A stretch of DNA of 64,000 nucleotides from Mesorhabditis belari. Its lineage: Eukaryota > Nematoda > Chromadorea > Rhabditida > Rhabditidae. A program made the position numbers and the translations under genes. The notes beneath the pieces were generated by a model that was not told the origin of the DNA, made no database searches, and was given only the letters and a program-made list of their open reading frames with translations. Numbering within the stretch: position 1 is the stretch's first letter; each line of letters opens with the position of its first letter. The stretch is taken from NCBI GenBank assembly GCA_958450365.1, contig CAUEEP010000924.1, forward strand, positions 186,001 to 250,000, given 5' to 3'. Of the stretch, positions 1-11,039 are shown in pieces.

Positions 1-582
1 CGTCGCATAGTCTAAGTTTACTCTCAAATAAACGCTCATATCTCGACACCAGTACGTTTGTTTCTACGCGCTTAGGTAACAAATTAAAGTAGAAAGAATG
101 GGTGATTTGTTGATATATAACACATATTTCTAACTTTAACCGGCGTTTAGAAAAAAATGGTTGAGAATTGGCGAAAATCGGCCGTTCTATTAGAGTTTTT
201 ACGGTAGCTTGAACTGTTTAAGAAAAAGAAGAGAAAAAGAGTAACTTAAGATGTTTGATAAGAAAAAACGATGGTTTTGAAGGTAGCACATCTAACCGCG
301 GAGGAAGCAGTACCTGGAAAGATACAGTTGAAAAGCAAAATTTGAAAGCTTTTAGAAAGATCAAATTTGACATTCAGAAAGAGCACTTGCAGCTTTTAAA
401 ACTGAAATCAGAGATTTAGCACTAATTTTTCGCTATTGTTAACACGATAACTTAAACCAATACGCGATTTTTCATGGAAGGAATGTCATTAACTAAAAAT
501 CAGCAAATTTCTTATCAAAAGCTAGCTCTACTTCATCGTTCATTACGCTCATGACGTTCGTTCATTTCTCTACTTTGTTTTG
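1..582. other. Intergenic left edge, partial MITE-like sequence
   Basis: No gene is recognised here. The first 60 bases resemble the inner part of the MITE seen at 2066-2330 and 60820-61107: a GCGTAGTCTA-like string followed by a TCTCGACACCAGT-like string. The window may therefore start inside another, more diverged copy. The rest is A/T-rich with no open frame of interest. Confidence 0.4.
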
Positions 583-1268
583 TTAGTTTATAAAATTTAA
601 AACTGGCCAGATAGCGTGGATAACGGCAGGGACCCAAACGAAGAAGCAGAGAATGATCGAAATGACGACATGGATGTTGCAATCGTTAGCGTGGATGAAC
701 ACGGCGAGTGGCTGAAAATGAAAAGGCTTGTAAACGTTTTTAAGCAGATTTTGTGTTTTAGAATGAAAAAATAACGCTTCTAATGCACTCAATATCTTTC
801 GACATCAATTCATAGAAGTCCTCAAGTCATCAAGCCAACTTTGAGTGCGGCAAAAGTGTTCCCATGAGCACAAAGTACCCTAGAGCTGTTGATTTTCGGT
901 CTGATTGTCAACCGAACAACGAAACAACGAGATTTGTACAATGTACAATGAGATGTACAACAAAACAACGAGATTTGACCACTTCAATGGCTACTTTTTC
1001 ACGGTTTCTTGCCACATAACCTTAGAATTGTCCAAATTCTAACTTTTGGCCTGAAAAAGTTACTGCTGAAGTGGTCAAATCTCGTTTTTCTGTTGTACAC
1101 CTATTGAAAACCAGACCGAAAATGAACAGCTCTAAAGTAAGCACATGTCGTTTTACTTTGTACAAGTTTTTCAAATGTTTTGGCTTAGAATTTAGATTTA
1201 GATAAAAGACTCACCGGCAAAACTATGCAGAGAATAATCTCGATGATCGATTGAGCGTCGATGGCCAT
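583..1268 (-). CDS. PMP3/UPF0057 family small membrane proteolipid
   Basis: Two exons are seen on the minus strand: 1215-1268 (18 codons from ATG) and 583-711 (42 codons plus TAA). They are joined in phase 0 through a GTGAGT donor and a TTTTCAG acceptor. The predicted protein is 60 residues, close to the 52-65 residues usual for UPF0057/Pmp3 proteins. It shows the family layout: a first hydrophobic helix (about residues 7-24) ending in LPPLAVF, a short polar loop with a Cys, and a second helix (about 31-52) containing WVPAVIHA, equivalent to the family's GYIPGIIHA motif. Known members are very small plasma-membrane proteins linked to membrane potential and salt or cold stress in yeast and plants, and nematodes carry several copies; the role here is inferred from the family. 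The start was chosen because ATG directly precedes the first helix. The single intron (712-1214) is almost filled by an inverted-repeat element. Confidence 0.88.
878..1136. mobile_element. MITE-like inverted repeat inside the PMP3 intron
   Basis: The left arm (TAGAGCTGTTGATTTTCGGT, 881-900) is matched in inverted orientation by ACCGAAAATGAACAGCTCTA near 1116-1135. A second inner pair, around GAGATTTGACCACTTCA, is also present. There is no coding capacity. It lies wholly within the only intron of the PMP3 gene and would fold into a hairpin in that pre-mRNA. Confidence 0.65.
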
Positions 1269-1284
1269 TTTGATGAGATTTCTA

Positions 1285-2060
1285 AAAAAGATTGATAAAT
1301 AAATCTTAACTAGAACGTAATGGTTTTGAGAAAACACAAAAAAAAACAAAAACGAAATTCAAAGCATTAAATTGAACTAATACAAGTTGAGGCTCGTAAA
1401 AAATGTAAAAAACAGCTCAAGCTATTCATTCAAAAAGATAACAATCCGATTTGCTTTTTTGTTTAAAAGTTAGGATCTTTTAAAATAAAATGAGCGCTTT
1501 TGAAATCGAAAATTTCTCAAGTAGACTGAGTTTTTCAAGTTTGCTAATGAATCAGCGTTGGGAAATCGATACCCCGTTGGCTCATATGCAAATAAAAACA
1601 GGTAGGGTAGCCGCTTTTGAAATGGGGAAATCTCTCAACACACAAATAATAAAAGATGAGTCAAAAGGAGAAGAGAAATGAGAAAAATGAAGAAAGAGAG
1701 GCGGAAAGAGACCACCTCGTGCCCTCCTTCAAAACTATTTGTGTGTGCGAGCCGTTATCTTTGGAAAAACAGTATTTTGAAGTGAACAAAGAGGGGGGAA
1801 TACTGATGACACAAATATCAACGAAAGCTTAGTCAAATGTTAGGTGTTTTTTTTTAAAAAAGTGTTTAGAAAAAAAAGTATTGAGACTTTGTGATCCTAC
1901 TAGACTCAACTTGAATGACTAAAGTTGATCTTTGGTAATGTTGGTCAAGAACTGCTGGCAGATCCTGTAAGCCAGATCATGCTTATCCGTGGCTAGGCCG
2001 CTATGAACTTATCTATTTTTCTAATTCCTTTTTCTATTCCAAAAATTGTTTTTCTAGGGT
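1285..2060. other. Intergenic, no gene recognised
   Basis: A/T-rich sequence upstream of the PMP3 start. The 63-codon open frame at 1490-1681 has no recognisable domain or splice context. A promoter for the PMP3 gene must lie nearby but no specific element could be picked out. Confidence 0.4.
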
Positions 2061-2065
2061 AATTT

Positions 2066-2330
2066 TAGGGTGTAGAATAGTACACCACCCCCCTCGTACA
2101 GTCGCGTAGTCGCAAAAGTTTTTTAGTATTTCATTTTTTTCAAAGCACCCCTACTTTCAAAAAATGCGTCTTTGGTATCAAAAAATAGCCCTGAAATTCA
2201 GGGCTATTTTTGATACCTAAGCGCGCATTGTAGCATAAACCAGTGTCGAGAAACACTCGTTCAAAGCTAGACTACGCAACACTCCACACCGTCATTATGG
2301 GGGTGGGGTACTATTACAGTATTTGCGGTA
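2066..2330. mobile_element. MITE, family with TACCGTAAATACTATAATAGTACCCC-like ends (copy 1)
   Basis: The right end reads GGGGTACTATTACAGTATTTGCGGTA; the left end is its diverged inverse. The interior holds a second palindrome built around GGTATCAAAAAATAGCCCTG. The same arrangement recurs at 60820-61107, including the inner TTTTGATACC palindrome and the TCTCGACACTGG string, which defines a dispersed family. It is non-coding. Confidence 0.75.
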
Positions 2331-5100
2331 GGGAAAAAGAGAGGAAAAAGGGAAACGGGCGCTCCTTTTAAAGATATTTAGCCATTTAACTGATTTGGTG
2401 GCAAAATGTAAAGGTATTTAGTTTACGCGACGTGTAAAGCGGATTACTCGATTAATCAACCAAAAAAAAATCAACCAAGACTAATCGAGTCAAAGATTAC
2501 TCATGTAAATTTTACTCGAGGAATTGCTGCCTCGCAAGGAACACACTTTAGTCCAGAGCAGCCTGAAGCCAGATTCAAGCCTAGCTTCTGGCTGACAAGT
2601 TTTAGCTGGAAAGTTTAGCTGACAAGTTTAAAGCCTTTTGTGGGTGAGCCAAGTTTGAAGCTAAAAAGGCTTAAGCAAGGCTAAAGCCAGGCTTGGTTCA
2701 AAAAAGTAGAGGTAACCCAAAGATTGTTCGATTCAACAACAAGATTTGTCACTTTTAGTTCAATTGGCCGCCATAGCCGATTGGCTAAAAGCCTTTTATC
2801 TCAGTCGGGGGAGGTCAAAGGTTCAATTCTGCCGGATAGATTCTTGGTTTTTTCCATATCAATTGGTTTTCCCTAGATTTAGAGCGTAGGGTTGTGCTTG
2901 TGTATTGTTTGTACCAAATTATTCGTGTAAATAAACGTATTTTCAAAATTGATCTACTTTTTAGATTTCGATTGTGTTAGTCTTCCAAAAAAACAGAAAA
3001 ACAGTAATAGTCGGCAGTGATCAATAAAAAATCATTTTAAAATAGATGTAATGTCATGAAAAGGCCATTTTAGAAAAAGGAAATTCACCTGCTGCTTTGA
3101 TAATCAGATTAAATGGATTAATAATATTAATCTTTTCAAAAAAAGCGAGAATTTTGAAAACTCTTGCAAAGAAAAAAGAAAAATCAATGTTTATAACCGG
3201 AAAGTGAAGGACGTTTGAGAGGTAAATGACTTTGCGTCGAGTTGTATATCGGACGGTTGATTGGTGTGGGAAAAAGAGGGGTGAAGGGTAACAGGATTGG
3301 AAAAAGGAAAGGGGAATAGACGAGAGATATGGTACGATGGACTTGCATGGATAGAAGTGCATAGGAGAGAATCAATCATATTTTTGAATGTTTTGAGTTA
3401 ATAACATTATTATGCAAACATTATTATGCATGATTATACTATAATAGTTGTTTCTGCCGACAAATTTACATATTGGGAAAGATGTAAACCTGGATTTTTT
3501 CCGCGCTTTTCCGTGGATTCATGAATCCACAAGTAAAAAGATTCACAAATACCACAAGCCTATTTTCGGATCTTTGGTCAGAACTGAAATGAAAATTTCG
3601 TGCAAAATTGGAGTATTGGATCGATGCGTATGGAAATGTCGCTATTTTGCTTTTTTCTGATTGTTCCCTAAACTCGTCAACAAAACGGAGGTGAGGGCTG
3701 TTGTGTGAAAGAAAGAAAGATAAAAAGAAAGAAAGATAAAGAAAGAAGATAAAGTCAAGAACACTTTTCTACAGACAACAAGCCAGGCAACTCCTCACTT
3801 TTTGTTATTTTGAAATTTTGGCAACTTTTGCTGTGACTATTGATAATCTACCACCTGTACATCTGCGACACGTGGCCCAGCCGGTATAAAGCTCTGATCT
3901 TGCACCTTCTGATTACTACTTATTCCGGGCAATGAGCAATGATTTGCTTTGATTGACAAACTTTGACAAACGCTTTGATTTTGAAGATCAAAGCGTTTGT
4001 CAGAAGTGTCAGAGGCGTCTGAAGATCAAAAAAATGGCTGACAGATTGATTTACGTTAAAACCGAAGATTTTCTAAGAGAGAGGCATTCAACTTCTACCA
4101 GTAATCATACAAAATAATTTTTGGGCACAAATCATACATAATAATGGAGAATATTTACAATGATTGCAGGTAAAATATTGAATAAATCAGTTTATTTGTA
4201 TCGCTTTTGCTTAAGTTCCAAAAAAGACTTGTTAGATCCAAAAAGACTGACAGTTTGACGAATCAGTGACGTTTGACGAAACGAATTAACCAGAACTCGA
4301 ATCCATTCAAATCCGTAAATTGAAAGGCTTCACAGTTTCAAACAAAACAGTTTATAGAACAGTTTACAGAACAGTTTACAGAACAGTTTAAGACAAAGAG
4401 AGTTGCTCCTTCAAATAATTCAAGTAAGCTCTTCATCAAAGCTAAACTTTTGAGATGAATCAACAAAAGTATTGATTGTAAGCAAACGATTGGTTGATTA
4501 TACAATCAACCAATCGTTTGCTCAACGTAAAAAGTAATTGCCTATAGTTATCAAGAAGAAAATAGGAGAATAGTTGCTATTCCTGAATGAGTTCAAAACG
4601 CTGTTTAGTACTATAGATTTGCAAAGCGGGAAAATGGAAATGAATCGAGAATCGATCATTTCCATTTTCCCGAGCGAGATAGAAAAGAATCGATCATATA
4701 AAAGAGGAAAAGAGGAATGGAGAAAGGAAGGTTTTAAGGGGGAAGGGCCGAGAAGGGGGATGAGAAGAGGATGTGAGCAAGGGACCATGTTGTAACAGCC
4801 TCGATCCTTCCCATTACCCTTTCTCATTTTTCTCATTTCCTTTTCTTTCATTGATCTTTTCCGATAAACAACTCGATTATAGCCGCTCGTTTTTTTTGGT
4901 GAGCTGACTAGGTCCGATCGTTTTCTTGGGGTGAAAGTGATCGATACGGATGAAAACTGAACGAGCAATATGTGGCTTGAATTTTCCCTGTACTGGAAAC
5001 CTTCAGGAAATACTTCTGAAATACTTCTGAATCTGAAAAGCTTGCACAGACTAATTGTCAGTGAAAATCTAAGCTAATAATAGAAAGATATAAAGAGAAT
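2331..5100. other. Intergenic, short repeats, no gene recognised
   Basis: A tRNA-like head lies at 2763-2842 (separate entry). Other visible items are tandem AGCCAGGCTT-like strings (2560-2700), a GAAAGA-rich tract (3710-3760), a three-fold ACAGTTTA(C)AGA repeat (4350-4400) and a short inverted repeat around CAACCAATCGTTTGC (4480-4520). Open frames of 60-150 codons at 3054-3375 and 4522-4968 are low-complexity and carry no domain or splice logic. Confidence 0.4.
2763..2842 (+). pseudogene. tRNA-like sequence (SINE head or tRNA pseudogene)
   Basis: An A-box-like segment (TAGCCGATTGGCTAAAAGCC) is followed by a B-box (GGTTCAATTC) about 45 bases on, the spacing of a long-variable-arm tRNA such as Leu or Ser. 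The acceptor stem does not pair. The downstream string ATTCTTGGTTTT recurs after the tRNA-like half at about 17670, so this looks like one member of a dispersed tRNA-derived family. Confidence 0.5.
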
Positions 5101-5149
5101 TTAGTGAGCTAACTATAAGTCTGACAATGGCTGGCAAGAGTCAAGCCTT

Positions 5150-5860
5150 TTATATTGTATATTACAAGGGTCAAGCCAAGAGTCAAGCCTTTTGACTCGA
5201 GAATAAGTCCATCTTATAGAGTCGCTCATGGGGATCTCGAATCCGTTTTTAGTTTTTGCAGAACGCTTCGCAAACACGAGATATCTAAATTTCGAACTCC
5301 TTAAGAAGCCGTCACAGGCTTCTTTTATACACAACCTTCTGTAACTTCAACAAATGATTTACAAAAGCTGAAACCTTCCAAAGTATCAGAAGCAGTAGAT
5401 AAGTATTGAAGAATTTAACATTTGTGCACATTTCTGAAAGCTACAGAAAGCGGTGCATAAAATTCAATTCTATTCTTCATTGCAAACACATAGGGAAACG
5501 TTTGAGTTTGACGTTTGACGTGAAAAGTTTGACGAGAGTGGAACTGGAACTTGGGGGCAAAAAATGAAATAGATTTCGTAGTCTAGCAGACTATCCACTA
5601 GACCACCAAAGCAGTTGTTCGGGCGGCGTGTGACGGCCTCATAAGGAGCGTGGCCATAAGAGGTGGCCCCATAAGAACTCAAAATTCAAGATGATCTTCT
5701 ATGCCAAATATCTCGTGTTTGGGAAGCGTTCTTCAAAAACTAAAAACGGATTCGAGATCCCCATGGCCGACTCTATAAGATGGATTTAGTCTCGAGTCAA
5801 AAGCTAGCTGGTCAAGACCAGCTCGCTTGACTTTTCCCTTGTCAGATCCCATGCTAATGC
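5150..5860. mobile_element. Inverted-repeat element with arms of about 110 bp
   Basis: The segment at about 5180-5300 (GACTCGAGAATAAGTCCATC, GGGGATCTCGAATCCG, ACACGAGATAT) is repeated inverted at about 5700-5810 (ATATCTCGTGTTTGGG, CGGATTCGAGATCCCC, AGATGGATTTAGTCTCGAGTC). The interior of about 400 bp has no recognised coding region. A fold-back or non-autonomous DNA transposon is the likeliest reading. Confidence 0.65.
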
Positions 5861-6149
5861 GTTCAAAGAACTTTGTAATTCAACTACGATCAGGAATCAG
5901 TAACAGGAAATACAAAACACTATTTATTTCTAAAAGATTGGAGTAAAATGACTGAATTTACTTTTATGGAGTTTGTGGCAGAGAAAAAAGAGACGTAAAA
6001 AGAAAATAGGATTGGGAAAGATCTGGGGGTGAGATATGGCTTTGGTTTAAGGGAAAAGGCAAGGGGATTGATGGGAAAAAAAGCAAAAAGTCGATGCTAA
6101 TACAACAAAAATGAAAAATGTTGTGGAGAAACGGAAAAAATAGTGTAAA

Positions 6150-6420
6150 ACCTTGAAAATCCGATCTCCAAAAAGGCTTAGAAGGCTCAAAAAAAGATTA
6201 GAAAGCTCCAAAAAGATCCAAAAAAGCTCCAGAAAGCTTCAAAAAAAGCTCCAAAAAGGTCCAAAAAAGCTCAAAAGCTCCAAAAAGCTCCAAAAAAAGG
6301 CTTGGAAAGCTCCAAAAAGTGACAAAAAAGCTCCAAAAAAGCTGAAAAGCTCCAAGAAGCTCCAAAAAAGCTTAGAAAGCTTCAAAAAAAGCTTGGAAAG
6401 CCTTCTGAGCCTTTTGGAGC
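6150..6420 (+). repeat. Minisatellite of AAAAAGCTCC type
   Basis: Imperfect tandem units of 9-13 bp, consensus AAAAAAGCTCC with GCTTAGAAAGCTT variants, over about 270 bp. The 105-codon Lys/Ser-rich open frame through it is a by-product of the repeat. Confidence 0.85.
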
Positions 6421-6479
6421 TCCTGAGCTTTTTGAATGGAAAAGATTCCGGCGATTATGGCTGGTTTTAAAAGAATTCT

Positions 6480-7190
6480 CAGCAAATTACAAAATCTTTC
6501 AATCAAATTCGATTCGGGATTTAAAAAGAGCAAATTGTTAAAGAAAATGAATCTAACAATTAATGTAAACTAAAATTTTATGATCAAAATAAACTTGTTA
6601 TTGTTATTTCGAAAAAAATCGATTTTTCGATATCTTCTCTCGATCGAAATTCTCAATTTTATGTTGGATTCTCATTCTTTTTTTATTCTCATGTCGCCAG
6701 AGAAAGTAAAAAGTAAAAGAACGGGAGAAAAAAGAAAGAAAAAGCAATGAACGGGAATGAGAAAGAAAGAAGAAAAAAGCAATGAGCAAAAAAAGCGAAA
6801 AGTTTTTTGTAAATAAAGAAAGTTTTAAAGATTTTGGGGAAGAGAAATGAAAAACCTTAGTTACAATGTTAAAATGAAGCCGCAAAAAGAGATTGATTGT
6901 CTAATTTCCGTTTTGAAGCTGAGAGTGAGGTGGGAAAATTGTCTAATCTAATTTGTGATTCGGATCTAAAAGTAGAACTTAAAAGAGAAAGAGCGATACC
7001 AAAAACGTTAAGTTTTCATCAATAGTGATATCTTTTCTGAAGCAATAATAATATCTAGATGACGAATACATACATTTTTTTTTTTCAAAGTACATATGAG
7101 CGCTTACGAAGAGTTGTTTTATGCATGTAAAAGTCTGAAACAAGTTATAAACAAGTACTTTTGCTTTGTTCGCATTTGTTTTCTCAATTC
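6480..7190. other. Intergenic A/T-rich and purine-rich sequence
   Basis: GAAAGA-type tracts (6700-6800) and plain A/T-rich DNA. No gene, RNA or element with ends was recognised. Confidence 0.4.
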
Positions 7191-7294
7191 ATAAGCCAGA
7201 TTTAACGCAAATGTTTGGCTCTAACTTTAGGAAAGTGCATAAAGTTGCGATATTTAAGATAGGAGAAATCATATGAGTTGAAAAAGCAACTGTG

Positions 7295-7856
7295 TGTGTC
7301 CAACTACTCACAAGGGAAGACGACATGAGCCATACGACATGAGCCATACGACATGAGCCATACGACATGAGCCATACGACATGAGCCATACGACATGAGC
7401 CATACGACATGAGCCATACGACATGAGCCATACGACATGAGCCATACGACATGAGCCATACGACATGAGCCATACGAAATGAGCTTCATATCATGACCAT
7501 AGACATGTGCTATACGAAATGAGCCATACGACATGAGCCATACGACATGAGCCATACGACATGAGCCATACGACATGAGCCATACGACATGAGCCATACG
7601 ACATGAGCCATACCACATGAGCCATACACATGAGCCATACCACATGAGCCATACCACATGAGCCATACCACATGAGCCATACCACATGAGCCATACCACA
7701 TGAGCCATACCACATGAGCCATACCACATGAGCCATACCACATGAGCCATACCACATGAGCCATACCACATGAGCCATACCACATGAGCCATGTCTCGAC
7801 TGTGGTGGCCAAATGACAGGAGCCAAATGACAGGAGCCAAATGACAGGAGCCAAAT
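7295..7856 (-). repeat. 14-bp minisatellite growing from a SINE tail
   Basis: About thirty copies of a 14-bp unit with consensus CATACGACATGAGC; the right-hand half has CCATACCACATGAG instead. It is bounded on the left by GTCCAACTACTCACAAGGGA (7299-7318) and on the right by a few GCCAAATGACAGGA units. The same left boundary string, inverted, sits at 26580-26605 beside a (CATTTGGCTCATGT) array next to a tRNA-like head. This copy therefore appears to be the expanded tail of the same SINE-like family. Open frames across it in every minus frame are artefacts. Confidence 0.85.
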
Positions 7857-8119
7857 GTTACTGGATCCTTACTTATTAATGATTGCTTTTTATTGGTTTA
7901 GCTGAAAAGTGAATAGAACGGCTGCTTGTCCACAAAGTGAAGCAAGTTAATGAGCAAGAGATACCAAAACATAGTACTCAACCTAATATCAGTATCAAAA
8001 GGCAATGAAATTGTTTTCAGAGAAATTTCTCAGTCCCAAATTCACAAATGATCAAAAAACTGTTGGGGTTGTTTGAGTGGGGTTTGAAAAATTGAGGGAT
8101 TTACTGGGGGAAAGGGAGG

Positions 8120-8250
8120 GGAAATGAGAAGAACAAGTCTATCAGAAAAGAAAGAGAGAGAGAAAGAAAAAGAGAGAAAGAAAGAGAGAAAGAAAGAAAG
8201 AAAGAAAACGAAAGAAAGAAAGAAAAAGAAAGAAGGAAAACGAAAAAGAA
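8120..8250 (+). repeat. GAAAGA-rich purine tract
   Basis: Runs of AAAGAAAGAGAG-type sequence on the plus strand. Simple-sequence DNA. Confidence 0.8.
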
Positions 8251-8630
8251 AAGCTTTTCACCTCCAATCGAGGTGCAATGCAAATTTTATTAGTGTCGAC
8301 GACTTTACGAAAGAAAAAAGTGATAAAATGAGAAGAAAACCCGGGAAAAGAGTTGATAGGAATTTGGATTCATTTCTTTTGATTGATTCGATTTGAATCT
8401 TATTGCTGATGCATTCTTCCTTACTATTAGTGCACCAATCTTGATCAAGATTACTTATCTCACTTGTTCCATGGTTCGTAGTGAATCAAAAGTGCAAACA
8501 TACTCACTCTGGGGCATTTAATTCTTCATTTTTTGGGGTTACTGTGAGAAGAATCAAGATTTGATGCACTGAACAGACATGTTTTTAGTCTTTGAGACAG
8601 TAATACTGGAGCTTTTCAAGCAAATTATTG

Positions 8631-9282
8631 GGGGCTGGTCAAAACAGCGCCATAATATAAAACGTTCCAAATAGCGCCGTCAAATCTCTCACAATCCAAA
8701 AAACCAAGCCGGTTCAAGTTTTATTTCAAAAAATTCCTTGCGTTCTTGGCTACATGATGGGTGAAACACCATCAATAACGATGTGATAATCGGAGCTAAG
8801 TGATTTCGCAAACTCAACAGAGGAGACGAATGATGGCACAATTATTGTTGGTGGAGAAAGAGGATGAGACGGACGGTTGAGGGAGCGTAAGTTGGATCGA
8901 TGAGATGGTTCATCCCGTTTGTTTGGTCCCACTTCGATCCATTTGTTCCCGCCATGACGACCATTTGGGGCTGCTGGCGCGGGATGAGACATCGCATTGC
9001 GGTTAATCATCTTGCGGTGACACACCTCAAACTTGGGTAATTAAACCAACTGAGTATCACTCGACACACATTTTGAATGCTCTTTTTATCTATGAAATAT
9101 TAACTTTTTTTAAAAACTGTTTCACCCATCATGTAGCCAAGAACGCAAGGAATTTTTTGATATAAAACTTGAACCAAGAACGCAAGGAACTATTTGATAT
9201 AAGCTTGGTTTTTTAGATTGTGAGAAATTTGACGGCGCTGTTTTGAACGTTTTCTATTATGGCGCTGTTTTGACTACCCCCT
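8631..9282. mobile_element. Long-TIR element with 9-10 bp target duplication, Pack-MULE-like
   Basis: The arms are about 135-160 bp. The left arm (8631-8768) begins GGGGCTGGTCAAAACAGCGC and ends in a stretch matching TTCACCCATCATGTAGCCAA inverted. The right arm (9119-9282) mirrors it and ends TTGACTACCCCCT. Both sides are flanked by the direct repeat AAATTATTG(G) (8622-8631 and 9283-9292), consistent with the 9-bp target duplication typical of Mutator-like elements; an 8-bp duplication, as in hAT or Merlin, is also possible. No transposase is present. The right arm carries an extra partial duplication around GAACGCAAGGAA. The interior (8769-9118) holds a G/C-richer open frame described separately. 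Confidence 0.75.
8750..9025 (-). pseudogene. Open frame inside the long-TIR element, possible captured exon
   Basis: A 91-codon minus-strand frame. Its GC content is well above its surroundings and the composition is mixed: Pro/Ser/Asn-rich with basic patches and a hydrophobic C-terminal end (about residues 67-90). No family was recognised and no splice sites are obvious. It starts inside the element and its last residues run into the terminal repeat, as expected of host DNA picked up between the repeats. It could equally be non-coding interior sequence. Confidence 0.3.
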
Positions 9283-9292
9283 AAATTATTGG

Positions 9293-10430
9293 CTAGGAAA
9301 GGCAAAGCTTGATAAATGGATTAAAATGAGTCAATAATGTTCTAGAGTTTAAGATTGAAACAAAGCAATTGCAAAGCAACAAAATAGTAAGCTCAAAGCT
9401 TAAAATAGTAAGCTCAAAGCTTAAAATAGTAAAGCATGAAAGCATTTCTCAATATTGACTTACCCTTTTCTCACATTTTCTTTCTTTATGCTAAAAATAT
9501 TTGCGATTCGATGAAAAAAAATGATTTCTATTTTTAAAAAAAAGAAAGACAAAAGAAAAACAAAAGAAAAACAAAAGAAAAACAAAAGATCGTCTGCCAA
9601 TGAATATTTTGACTTCTCAGCAACAGTCTGCCAATGTTTTTCCCAATTTTAAAAGTGCAATGATTGGAAAATCGTCAAAAGTTCAAAGGCAATGATTGAA
9701 AAATTTTCAAAACCAGTTTGCTCAATGGATAACTAACTTAATAGCTTTTTAAATGATTTCTTTTTGAATAGGTAACATTTTTTTCTATATAACATTTTTT
9801 AAAATTGACATAAGTAACATTTTTTCTCACAATCAGTTTAGATTGTCGACTAGAAACGACTAGATCGACTAGAGACGATTGAAGTTTAGCGCTAGATTCA
9901 GAAGTAATTAGAAAAGTTTGTATTTTGTAATTAGAAAAGTCATTGCTGAAGATACAGGAAAGATTTTCGTTAAAAATTAATTTGTTGAACTCAACAGAAA
10001 CTCCAAATTGTGGGATAAGTGCACAGAAAGTTGTTTGTTTTGTTTGTTTTGTTTGTTTGTTTGTTGTTTGTTTTGTTTGTTTCAACTGATTCGTAAACAA
10101 CTGACTTCAAGTCATAACCCTATATTGACTTTAATGTTATGGAAATATGATCGACAAATGCCAAAATACATTAGAAGTATTGAAAAAGTTAAAACGTTAA
10201 AGTTAAAACGTTTTAAGAAACACAAATCAATTTGAAAACTGGAAAACAACAAATCGATTCGAATTGGCGCCGATTTCCCCTGTTTATGGAGACTGTTTGT
10301 GAGAGTTTTGTGGTTGGGGTGAGATAGGGCAAAAGGCAGACAAATATAGGGAATGAAAAGAGGAGACAAACATATTTGTGCACACATTCCAGCCCGAAAA
10401 AGACCTTTCCTCTTCCCTCGAATCAAACGA
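9293..10430. other. Intergenic, simple repeats
   Basis: Contains small AAACAAAAGAAA repeats (9545-9590), a three-fold AATAGTAAGCTCAAAGCTTA-like repeat (9385-9430) and a TTTGTTTTG run (10030-10085). No gene was recognised. Confidence 0.45.
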
Positions 10431-10438
10431 CCTTCCGC

Positions 10439-10957
10439 TCACCACTTTCGGCAAAACCACACCCCACTCACAGCCAGACAATAAATATCGTAAATGGGCG
10501 ATGGTCCTGAAATGAATTGAAAGTGGAATTAGATGTGAAGTTGGTATTTAATAATGTATGAAACAAAGTGAGCCCAATACACAGAAGGAGCCGCTTGTGG
10601 CTCAGAAATTGTAGATGATTATTGTAAAATTGTAGAGATGGCCCAAGTTCAAGGCTTTCGAATTAAGCCAGAACAACTAGAACAACTAGAACAGGCAAAT
10701 CAAATCAAATCAAACCAGAAGCCAGAACAAACAAAAAAATAAACGTAGAAACGTAGAAAAGAAAAAGAAAAGAATTTGAAGTTAAATCTAACTTTAAACT
10801 TTTGTAATGAAAGTCTAAAGCTAAAGTTAATTTAGGAAAGCACGCAGGTAGCAGCACAGACTTTTCGAGCACCAAGAATCGACGTGCAATCGATGGAAAC
10901 GGCATCGGGTGGCGGATGGAGAACGGCCGGACGAGCCGGACCCGCCAGTGCAATCAT
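10439..10957 (-). CDS. Tentative small secreted Cys-containing peptide
   Basis: The first candidate exon (10832-10957) starts with ATG, runs 41 codons to TAA and sits just after an AAAATTAG acceptor-like site that could be a trans-splice site. It has a short hydrophobic start (MIALAGPARPAV) and three Cys in a CX(9)CX(3)C arrangement. A second candidate exon (10439-10506) follows a perfect TTTCAG acceptor and encodes IYCLAVSGVWFCRKW before a stop. Together the pattern recalls short nematode antimicrobial or defensin-like peptides, but no strong donor joins the two parts, so the link is inference. The codon composition of the first part differs clearly from the surrounding A/T-rich DNA. It may be a gene, a decayed gene, or chance. 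Confidence 0.35.
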
Positions 10958-11039
10958 CACCACAATGCCTAATTTTGCAAATCAGTGAGAACAATGAGAC
11001 GTCCTCTGAGTGAGAACAATGAGACGACAATTCTCGAAT

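Noticed and set aside
4522..4968. 148-codon minus-strand frame
   Set aside because: It overlaps purine-rich DNA, has no recognisable domain and no splice partners; most likely chance.
7189..7854. Repetitive minus-strand frames with Met-Ala-His-Val repeats
   Set aside because: A 14-bp tandem array gives the same peptide in several frames, so it is a repeat and not a coding gene.
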